Below are positions 1 through 5,402 of a stretch of DNA of 5,858 nt, piece by piece. Origin of the DNA: Prevotellaceae bacterium (GTDB lineage: Bacteria > Bacteroidota > Bacteroidia > Bacteroidales > Bacteroidaceae); the NCBI GenBank assembly GCA_030523505.1, contig JAUNIK010000183.1:1-5858 (forward strand). The letters run 5' to 3'. The notes under the pieces were generated by a model. That model worked only from the letters and a program-made list of their open reading frames with translations. It was not told the origin of the DNA and did no database searches. Each line of letters starts with the position of its first letter. Position 1 is the stretch's first letter. Position numbers and translations under genes: made by a program.

Positions 1-1305
1 GAATGTACCACATGCTGGGATAACACCACCGTGGAGAGCCATACCGATACAGCAGCATGCCATAGTGAGTTCGGCAACACCAGCCTGGAAGAATCCACCA
101 GTGAAGTCGCCGGCGGTAAGAGCATGAGTCTTCTTCAAGAATCCGTCGGTCTTATCTGAGTTTGAAAGGTCGGCAGAAGAAACTATCATATTTGGAACCT
201 GCTCTGCGAGAAGCGAGAGACAAGCCGATGATGCAGAACGAGTAGCCTCGTTGTCTTTGAGTGCAACCTTCGACCAATCGATAACTGGAGCCTTGCCGCT
301 GAACCACTCAGCCTGCTGTGCTGCCTTCTCTGGGTTAGCGTCAGCCCAAGCCTTTTCCTCTGCATAACGCTCAGCGCAGATAGCCTCAAGTTCCTTTGCA
401 CGGTTAGCATAGATCTCTGCAACCTCTGGGAAAATCTGGAATGGGTTCTCTGGGTCGCCACCGAGGTTCTTGACAGTGTTGACATAAGCATCACCACCGA
501 GAGGAGCACCGTGAGTCTTACAAGTGTTCTCGTAAGATGTACCGTCAGCCTTGAGGGCACCCTTACCCATGATACACTTACCGATGATGAGTGTTGGCTT
601 GCCCTGAATATTCTGTGCAGCATCGAGAGCTTCGCGAATCTGCTCAACATCATTACCGTTTATTTCCATAACCTCCCAACCGAGAGCACGGTACTTGGCA
701 GCAGTATCCTCATTCATTACCTCCTTTGTTTCGGTAGAAAGCTGGATATCGTTGGCATCGTAAAACATGATGAGGTTGTCGAGACCAAGAAGACCAGCGA
801 TGCGAGCGCCACCCTGTGAAATCTCCTCCTGAACACCACCATCAGAGATGTATGCGTAGATTGTTTCCTTTGCGAATGTAGGGTTGCCAGTGCGGGCTGC
901 AAGGAATTTTGCTGCGATAGCTGCACCGACAGCGAATACGTGACCCTGACCGAGAGGACCAGATGTGTTCTCTATGCCTCGTGTGATGTCGAACTCAGGG
1001 TGACCAGTTGTTGGAGAACCCCACTGACGGAGGTTTGCCAACTCATCGAGAGTGTACTTTCCAGTGAGGCACAGCTGTGAGTAAAGCATTGGTGCCATGT
1101 GACCTGGATCGAGGAAGAAACGGTCGCGACCAACCCATGTCGGGTTCTTTGGGTCGTGCTTGAGATACTCTGAATAAAGTACATTGATAAAGTCGGCACC
1201 GCCCATTGCACCACCAGGGTGACCAGACTTTGCCTTTTCAACTGCTGAGACTGCGAGAATACGGATATTGTCCGCAGCACGATTCATAAGAGAAACACTG
1301 TTCAT
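1..1305 (-). CDS. tkt: Transketolase, N-terminal 435 residues (3' end beyond the left edge)
   Basis: Thiamine-diphosphate enzyme of the non-oxidative pentose phosphate pathway, moving two-carbon ketol units between sugar phosphates in the cytoplasm. The frame is open from ATG at 1305 to the edge, giving 435 of the roughly 670 residues usual for the family. Seen motifs: SGHPGGAMGG with His29, RDRFFLDPGH with His69, GPLGQGH from residue 116, and the cofactor motif SDGG...ANDI with Asp155 and Asn185, the same numbers as in E. coli TktA. The pyrimidine-binding domain begins with SSADLSNSDKT, and GVAELTM carries the expected catalytic Glu. The first residue of the usual GDG cofactor motif is Ser here; from memory this is normal in Bacteroidetes. 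The start MNSVSLMNRAADN is chosen because it follows an AT-rich leader; Met7 is an alternative. Same strand as the gal genes but separated by a terminator and its own promoter, so probably an independent unit. Confidence 0.97.
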   Translation of the reverse strand, partial: MNSVSLMNRAADNIRILAVSAVEKAKSGHPGGAMGGADFINVLYSEYLKHDPKNPTWVGRDRFFLDPGHMAPMLYSQLCLTGKYTLDELANLRQWGSPTTGHPEFDITRGIENTSGPLGQGHVFAVGAAIAAKFLAARTGNPTFAKETIYAYISDGGVQEEISQGGARIAGLLGLDNLIMFYDANDIQLSTETKEVMNEDTAAKYRALGWEVMEINGNDVEQIREALDAAQNIQGKPTLIIGKCIMGKGALKADGTSYENTCKTHGAPLGGDAYVNTVKNLGGDPENPFQIFPEVAEIYANRAKELEAICAERYAEEKAWADANPEKAAQQAEWFSGKAPVIDWSKVALKDNEATRSASSACLSLLAEQVPNMIVSSADLSNSDKTDGFLKKTHALTAGDFTGGFFQAGVAELTMACCCIGMALHGGVIPACGTF

Positions 1306-1340
1306 ATTATCGGGGTTTGTTTATTTTACACAATTATTCT

Positions 1341-1357
1341 ACCAACCTTTGGTTGGT
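1341..1357 (-). repeat. Perfect hairpin in the tkt leader
   Basis: ACCAACC and GGTTGGT form a perfect 7-bp stem with a 3-base loop. It ends about 35 bases before the tkt start and falls just downstream of the predicted transcription start, so it would be near the 5' end of the tkt mRNA. It is not followed by a T run, so it is not a terminator. It could stabilise the mRNA end or be an operator palindrome; the role is inference. Confidence 0.5.
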
Positions 1358-1374
1358 TATTATTCATTTCTATG

Positions 1375-1405
1375 CAAAGATACAAAGAAATAATGAATAA
1401 AAAAA
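1375..1405 (-). promoter_or_regulatory. Predicted tkt promoter, Bacteroidetes type
   Basis: The minus strand reads TATCTTTGC at 1382-1374, a full match to the Bacteroidetes -7 consensus TAnnTTTG. About 19-21 bases upstream the -33 region falls on a T run (complement of 1399-1405) instead of a proper TTTG, so only the -7 half is strong. Transcription would start near 1368, giving a leader of roughly 60 bases before the ATG at 1305. The -33 region overlaps the T tract of the upstream terminator. Confidence 0.55.
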
Positions 1406-1434
1406 GGAAACGGTAGGTTTTCTACCATTTCCTT
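1399..1434 (-). terminator. Rho-independent terminator of the gal operon
   Basis: AAGGAAA-C-GGTAG at 1404-1416 pairs with CTACC-A-TTTCCTT at 1422-1434 around a 5-base loop. In minus-strand RNA the C/A position becomes a U-G wobble, giving an unbroken 13-bp stem, and the stem runs into a U tract (complement of 1399-1405). On the plus strand the same position is a true mismatch, so the structure fits termination of minus-strand transcripts. It lies about 110 bases after the galM stop and just before the tkt promoter. Confidence 0.85.
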
Positions 1435-1469
1435 CGTATTATATGATTTATTTAGCAAGTTCCTTAATA

Positions 1470-1490
1470 TCTTACTTTGTAGAGAACTTG
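1470..1490 (-). repeat. Direct repeat, downstream non-coding copy of the galM tail
   Basis: These 21 bases are identical to 1544-1564, which encode the last residues KFSTK and the stop of galM. This copy is 74 bases further downstream and not translated as part of galM. Its GAACTTG at 1484-1490 can also pair with CAAGTTC at 1456-1462, so it could fold in the 3' untranslated region. Confidence 0.85.
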
Positions 1491-1494
1491 GCTA

Positions 1495-1519
1495 TGCCGA
1501 GTTCTTCATGCGCTCGGCA
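1495..1519 (-). repeat. Hairpin in the galM 3' region (distal)
   Basis: TGCCGAG at 1495-1501 and CTCGGCA at 1513-1519 form a perfect 7-bp stem with an 11-base loop. It shares bases 1517-1519 with the neighbouring hairpin at 1517-1543, so the two full stems cannot form together. No T run follows on either strand. Confidence 0.55.
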
Positions 1520-1543
1520 GAGTAAAAAATGTTTTTCCTCTGC
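1517..1543 (-). repeat. Hairpin directly after the galM stop
   Basis: GCAGAG at 1517-1522 pairs with CTCTGC at 1538-1543. After one mismatch, an A run at 1524-1528 pairs with a T run at 1532-1536 around a 3-base loop. The stem begins two bases after the galM stop codon. It lacks a trailing T run on the minus strand, so it is more likely to protect the mRNA 3' end or to be part of a small inserted element than to terminate. Confidence 0.6.
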
Positions 1544-1564
1544 TCTTACTTTGTAGAGAACTTG
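1544..1564 (-). repeat. Direct repeat, coding copy at the galM 3' end
   Basis: Perfect 21-base match to 1470-1490. This copy holds the last codons of galM and its TAA stop (1546-1548). The match ends at both sides: 1565 differs from 1491 and 1543 from 1469. The two copies flank 53 bases that consist mostly of the two hairpins. Confidence 0.85.
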
Positions 1565-2706
1565 TAAACAGTGTGGCTTGTGTACTGCTCACCTGGCTTG
1601 AGGTATGGCTGTGGCCAATCCTTCTTATTTGGTGAGTCTGGGTACTTCTGAGTCTCGAGACAAACCGAAGCCTGCTTTGGATACTTGATACCCTTCTTAC
1701 CTGCTACAGTGCCATCGAGGAAGTTACCTGTGTAAACCTGTACACCTGGCTCGTTGGTGTAAACCGACATCTGGATACCTGACTCAGGGCTGTAGAGAGT
1801 AGCAGCAACCTTTGTGTCATCACCCTTGCCGTCCTTGTAAGTGTTCAGACAGAAGTTGTGGTCGATACCCATACCCCACTTGATCTGAAGGCCGTTATAG
1901 CCTGTTGTATCAGCGATACAAGTACTGAGAGCCTTAGCCTTAGTGAAGTCGAACTGGTTGCCGTAAACTGGGCGAATCTCACCTGTAGTCATGAATGTTG
2001 AGTCAACTGGAGTATAGTTGTCAGCATTGATGAACATCTCGTGGTTCCAGTTTTCTGCCTCTGGGTGGCCAGAGAGGTTGAAGTATGAGTGGTTGGTAAG
2101 GTTACAGATAGTCTCCTCGTCAGTTGTTGCCTCATAGAGGATGTCGAGAGCATTGTCGTCTGTAAGGGTGTAAGTGATAGTTACATCGAGGTTTCCTGGG
2201 AACTGCTCCTTGCCGAACTCATCACGGAATGTGAGGACGAGCTTGTTCTCTGTAACTTCCTTTACATCAAATACATTTGCGTGATAGCCGTTGTTACCAC
2301 CGTGGAGACAGTGACCATAGTTGTTCTGTGTAAGCTGATACTGCTTGCCAGCAACAGTGATCTTACCCTTGTTGATACGGTTGCCATAGCGACCGATAGC
2401 AGCACCGAAGTTGTTGCCTTCAACAGTGATATACTGGTTGAGGTTATCGAAACCGAGAACAACATCACGGAATGCACCGTTCTTGTCCTTTGCCATTACT
2501 GAAACGATACGAGCACCGTAGTTTGTTACACAAACCTCCATGCCGTCAGCATTGGTAAGAGTGTAGAGGTGTACCTCTTTGTTGTCAACGATACTGTCAA
2601 ACTTTGCTGGGTCGAGTTCTGACTTTGTGAGGCCGTTGTCACCAGAACATGCAGTGAACAATGCTACGCCAAGACCGCAAGCAATAAGAAGATTCTTGAT
2701 TTTCAT
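1546..2706 (-). CDS. galM: Aldose 1-epimerase (mutarotase), lipoprotein
   Basis: Interconverts the alpha and beta anomers of galactose or glucose; galactokinase uses the alpha form. The product is 386 residues. Residues 1-20 form a type II signal peptide: KIK positive end, hydrophobic core, lipobox FTAC with Cys20 as the lipid-modified residue and Ser21 after it, so it should be exported and membrane-anchored. The mutarotase domain follows with GNRINKG (Asn109, Arg110), CLHGG (His135), LTNHSYFNLSG (His206), GIDHNF (Asp282) and CLETQKYPDSPN (Glu351); His135, His206 and Glu351 match the catalytic residues of the family. The frame stays open upstream to an ATG at 2772, but the start at 2706 is preferred because it gives a clean signal peptide. 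Last gene of the apparent gal operon, 103 bases after galK. Whether it faces the periplasm or the cell surface cannot be read from the sequence. Confidence 0.95.
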   Translation of the reverse strand: MKIKNLLIACGLGVALFTACSGDNGLTKSELDPAKFDSIVDNKEVHLYTLTNADGMEVCVTNYGARIVSVMAKDKNGAFRDVVLGFDNLNQYITVEGNNFGAAIGRYGNRINKGKITVAGKQYQLTQNNYGHCLHGGNNGYHANVFDVKEVTENKLVLTFRDEFGKEQFPGNLDVTITYTLTDDNALDILYEATTDEETICNLTNHSYFNLSGHPEAENWNHEMFINADNYTPVDSTFMTTGEIRPVYGNQFDFTKAKALSTCIADTTGYNGLQIKWGMGIDHNFCLNTYKDGKGDDTKVAATLYSPESGIQMSVYTNEPGVQVYTGNFLDGTVAGKKGIKYPKQASVCLETQKYPDSPNKKDWPQPYLKPGEQYTSHTVYKFSTK

Positions 2707-2715
2707 AGTTTTTGT

Positions 2716-2730
2716 GTGGGATACTCCCAC
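2716..2730 (-). repeat. Small perfect hairpin just upstream of the galM start
   Basis: GTGGGA and TCCCAC form a perfect 6-bp GC-rich stem with a 3-base loop. Its edge is 9 bases from the galM ATG, so when formed it would lie within the ribosome footprint. It could tune translation of the lipoprotein or be a protein-binding palindrome. Both roles are inference. Confidence 0.5.
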
Positions 2731-2751
2731 TAGTAAAAATTGTTTATTAGA

Positions 2752-2792
2752 ATAATAAAGCCCCAACCCCACAATGATAGCAGGGTAGGGGC
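2752..2792 (-). terminator. Terminator-like hairpin between galK and galM
   Basis: GCCCCAACCC at 2760-2769 and GGGTAGGGGC at 2783-2792 are complementary except for one central mismatch, giving a GC-rich stem with a 13-base loop. In minus-strand RNA the stem is followed by CUUUAUUAUU, a broken U tract. It lies 17 bases after the galK stop (2810-2812). It is a plausible partial terminator or 3'-end protector lowering galM relative to galK; the interrupted U tract makes full termination less likely. Confidence 0.55.
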
Positions 2793-2809
2793 ATATAATG
2801 TTTCAATTA

Positions 2810-3973
2810 TTAGCAAACCTTGCGGCCGCCGTCACCGATAACAACAGGGATAACCTTTGCGTCAACGCCAAACTTCTCCTTGAACTTCTCAAGAGCAGTC
2901 TTAACGAAGTTGTCATAGAGATCGTCCTTCACGAGGTTGATAGTGCAACCACCGAAGCCACCACCCATGATGCGTGAACCTGTTACGCCACACTCCTTTG
3001 CAACATCGTTCAAGAAGTCGAGCTCCTCGCACGAAACCTCGTAGTCCTTTGAGAGACCAGCGTGTGTGAGGTACATCTGCTTACCTACTTCCTCGTAGTC
3101 GCCCTTCTCGAGAGCGTCGCAAACTGCCAATACACGGTCCTTCTCACCGAGAACGAATGTAGCGCGCTGGATATCCTCAGCAGAGCACTCTGCCTTAACC
3201 TCCTCGAGATCCTCCCAAGTACAGTCACGGAGAGTAGCGATCTTGCGCTCTGGGTGCTTAGCAGCAACAGCCTTAGCAACATTCTCGCAAGAGTTGCGAC
3301 GATCGTTGTAAGGAGAACCAACGAGAGCGTGCTTTACGCATGAGTTGATAAGAACGAGCTTGTAGCCCTCTGGGTTGAATGGGAAATACTCAAACTCAGA
3401 AGAGTTGCAGTCGAGACGCATCAACTTGCCAGCCTGACCGAATGCAGAAGCGAACTGGTCCATGATACCGCAGTTTACACCAACATACTTATGCTCTGTA
3501 GCCTGACCAGCGCGAGCAATCTGCCATGTTGTGATCTTGTTCTCGCCGAACATATCGTTCAATGCTACACCGAAGCAAACCTCCATAGCAGCAGATGAAG
3601 ACATACCAGCACCGAGAGGTACATCACCAGCGAATGCAATATTGAAGCCCTTTACATTTACGCCCATGAGGAGGAACTCCTGAACCATACCATAGAGGTA
3701 ACGTGCCCATGTAGCAGAAGGGCCCTTAGCGTCGTAAACCTTGAACTCTACCTTATCCTTGAGGTCGATAGAATATGCTATAACAGTGTCAGTGCCGTTA
3801 GGACGAGCCTCAGCCAAGATACCACAGTCAACTGCGCCTGGGAATACGAAACCACCATTGTAGTCGGTGTGCTCACCGATGAGGTTGATACGACCTGGTG
3901 CGTGATATACATTACCTGTCTGGCCATCGAAGTGCTTAATGAAACGACTTCTTACAATTTCAATATCCATCAT
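2810..3973 (-). CDS. galK: Galactokinase
   Basis: Phosphorylates alpha-D-galactose with ATP to galactose 1-phosphate, the first committed step of the Leloir pathway, in the cytoplasm. It is 387 residues, normal for the family. It shows all GHMP-kinase motifs: the galactokinase signature GRINLIGEHTDYNGG at 27-41 with Arg28, Glu34, His35 and Asp37; the ATP loop PLGAGMSSSAAM at 119-130; CGIMDQFASAFGQ with the catalytic-base Asp172; and motif 3, GSRIMGGGFGGCTI, at 332-345. Two ATG codons are adjacent (3973 and 3970); either MMDIEIV or MDIEIV may be the true start. The gene follows the sugar transporter by 41 bases of AT-rich DNA with no promoter match, so the two are probably cotranscribed. No Shine-Dalgarno sequence is present. 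No defect seen. Confidence 0.97.
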   Translation of the reverse strand: MMDIEIVRSRFIKHFDGQTGNVYHAPGRINLIGEHTDYNGGFVFPGAVDCGILAEARPNGTDTVIAYSIDLKDKVEFKVYDAKGPSATWARYLYGMVQEFLLMGVNVKGFNIAFAGDVPLGAGMSSSAAMEVCFGVALNDMFGENKITTWQIARAGQATEHKYVGVNCGIMDQFASAFGQAGKLMRLDCNSSEFEYFPFNPEGYKLVLINSCVKHALVGSPYNDRRNSCENVAKAVAAKHPERKIATLRDCTWEDLEEVKAECSAEDIQRATFVLGEKDRVLAVCDALEKGDYEEVGKQMYLTHAGLSKDYEVSCEELDFLNDVAKECGVTGSRIMGGGFGGCTINLVKDDLYDNFVKTALEKFKEKFGVDAKVIPVVIGDGGRKVC

Positions 3974-4014
3974 AATTGTTAGATTGATTTTATAGATTTA
4001 TACATTATTAATTA

Positions 4015-5274
4015 TTAGTCCTTATTTGAAACACGGCTACCAACGAGACCGTAGAAGAGGATGTAAGCAACCATAGCGAATACGATCCAGTAGCTCTGGA
4101 TGTAACCTACAGACTTAGCAACTGTATCCTGGATGAGAGGCATGATACCACCACCAACTACCATTGTCATGAAGAGACCAGAAGCAGCAGCAGTGTACTT
4201 GCCGAGACCCTCTGTTGCGAGGTTGAAGATACCACCCCACATTACTGATGTGCAGAGACCGCAGAGGATGATGAAGAGACACTTCACTGGTACCTCACCG
4301 CCCATAAGGTTCATTGTTACTGACTCTGGCATGAGGATAGCGATAGCGATGAATACGAGAGCAACAGAAGAAACTGTAACGATCTGTGTGCGTGTAGAAA
4401 TCTTACCGCTGATGAATGAAGATGTGAAACGGCCAACGAGCATCAGCAACCAGTAGAGTGCGCAGATAGAACCTGCTACAGTAGCAGCACCCTCGAATGG
4501 CATCTTAGAGATGTAGAAGTTCAACTCACCAGGGAGACCGATCTCTACACCTACATAGAAGAAAATAGCGATGATACCGAGGATGAGGTGACGATACTTC
4601 AAAGCACCCTGAATCATCTCAACCATGTTACCCTCAGCCTGCTCTGGCTCAACAATCTTTGTGAAGTAGATAACAACGAACGAGAGAGCGAAGATAGCCA
4701 TAGCGATGAAGAGCAATGGAGAAACGTCGCTCATAGAAGTGTCCTTTGTCAATGTACCGATGAGTACACCTACGAGCATTGGAGTGAGAGTACCAGAGAG
4801 CGAGTTCAATGTACCACCGATCTGGATGTACTGGTTACCCTTGTTACCACCACCACCGAGGAGGTTGAGCATTGGGTTAACAACTGTGTTGAGGATACAA
4901 ACACAGAAACCGCAGATGAAAGCACCGCAGAGGTAGATGAGGAAGTTCATCTTCATGATGCCACCGAATACCTCAGTGTCAGCACCATAGATAGAAGACA
5001 TGTACTGAACGCAGATACCTACGAAACCGAGAGCAAGAGCAACGAGAGCGGTCTTCTTGTAACCGATCTTTGTGATCATGATACCAGCAGGGATACCCAT
5101 GAAGAGATAAGCTGCAAAGTTCATCATGTTACCCATCATACCTGCCCACTCATAGGTGAAGCCCCAGATGTTGCCGAATGGAGCAGCCATGTTGGTTACG
5201 AAGGAAATCATTGCAAACAAGAACATCATTGCGATAATAGCAACGAGTTTGCCATTGTTGTTTTCTGTTGACAT
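4015..5274 (-). CDS. Sugar (glucose/galactose) permease, MFS, FucP/GluP-like
   Basis: Inner-membrane sugar transporter of 419 residues. Twelve hydrophobic segments lie at about 8-30, 48-69, 74-92, 110-138, 152-173, 186-204, 230-250, 263-282, 296-314, 330-352, 360-383 and 389-412. The MFS loop motif between helices 2 and 3 is GIPAGIMITKIGYKKT (60-75). LNTVVNPMLNLLGGGGN (128-144) corresponds to the LETAANPF region of E. coli FucP, and VVGGGIMPLIQD (372-383) is typical of the FHS family. By hand alignment, Asn28 and Asn129 sit where FucP has the proton-coupling Asp46 and Glu135; an acid, Glu244, lies in helix 7. Galactose as substrate is inferred from the adjacent galK and the two mutarotases; glucose is also possible. 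The start MSTENNNGK is preceded by an A-rich leader without Shine-Dalgarno. Confidence 0.92.
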   Translation of the reverse strand: MSTENNNGKLVAIIAMMFLFAMISFVTNMAAPFGNIWGFTYEWAGMMGNMMNFAAYLFMGIPAGIMITKIGYKKTALVALALGFVGICVQYMSSIYGADTEVFGGIMKMNFLIYLCGAFICGFCVCILNTVVNPMLNLLGGGGNKGNQYIQIGGTLNSLSGTLTPMLVGVLIGTLTKDTSMSDVSPLLFIAMAIFALSFVVIYFTKIVEPEQAEGNMVEMIQGALKYRHLILGIIAIFFYVGVEIGLPGELNFYISKMPFEGAATVAGSICALYWLLMLVGRFTSSFISGKISTRTQIVTVSSVALVFIAIAILMPESVTMNLMGGEVPVKCLFIILCGLCTSVMWGGIFNLATEGLGKYTAAASGLFMTMVVGGGIMPLIQDTVAKSVGYIQSYWIVFAMVAYILFYGLVGSRVSNKD

Positions 5275-5402
5275 AATTTTTTTTAGTTTTAGTTATTTAT
5301 TGAATTTGATTTTTGAATAATCATTGTATGGAGAATGCTCTCCGTTATAAACGGGCAAATCCTATGGCATCCGATAACGCCATAGGAATCAATTCCTTGT
5401 TG
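5275..5402 (-). promoter_or_regulatory. Hairpin-rich leader/spacer before the transporter gene
   Basis: This 128-bp gap holds three neighbouring inverted repeats. The first is a 9-bp perfect stem, TCCTATGGC 5360-5368 with GCCATAGGA 5379-5387 and a 10-base loop. The second is CCGTT 5342-5346 with AACGG 5350-5354. The third is GGAGA 5330-5334 with TCTCC 5339-5343. The second and third share bases 5342-5343. CGTTAT (5343-5348) can alternatively pair with ATAACG (5374-5379) in the loop and stem edge of the first. No T run follows the large stem and I see no convincing TAnnTTTG promoter; TAGGATTTG (minus strand, about 5384-5376 complement side) is off by one spacer base at best. The last 50 bases before the ATG are AT-rich and unstructured. 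Role unknown. Confidence 0.5.

Noticed and set aside
186..653. A 155-codon minus-strand open frame overlapping transketolase in another frame
   Set aside because: Its composition is Ser/Arg/Leu-rich low complexity, and the transketolase frame is continuous through it with all family motifs.
1..1305. Loss of function in transketolase because the GDG motif reads SDG
   Set aside because: The metal- and cofactor-binding Asp155 and Asn185 are intact, and all other motifs are present; the Ser matches my recollection of related Bacteroidetes enzymes.
1470..1564. Insertion sequence or integrase attachment site
   Set aside because: The 53 bases between the direct repeats hold no transposase or integrase gene, and there is no tRNA gene nearby. 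A 21-bp target duplication would be long for most insertion sequences. Only a small non-coding repeat or slippage can be supported.
2707..2772. A 22-residue N-terminal extension of galM starting at 2772
   Set aside because: It would bury the signal peptide and run through the 2716-2730 hairpin and the terminator-like region. The start at 2706 gives a standard lipoprotein signal.
4588..5271. A 227-codon plus-strand open frame antisense to almost half of the permease gene
   Set aside because: It mirrors the codon bias of the permease, has no recognisable domain, is unusually rich in Thr, Glu and His, and lies wholly inside a well-supported gene.
5360..5387. Terminator after the upstream mutarotase
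   Set aside because: The stem is strong, but the minus strand continues with AUUUGCCC and has no U run, so intrinsic termination is not supported.
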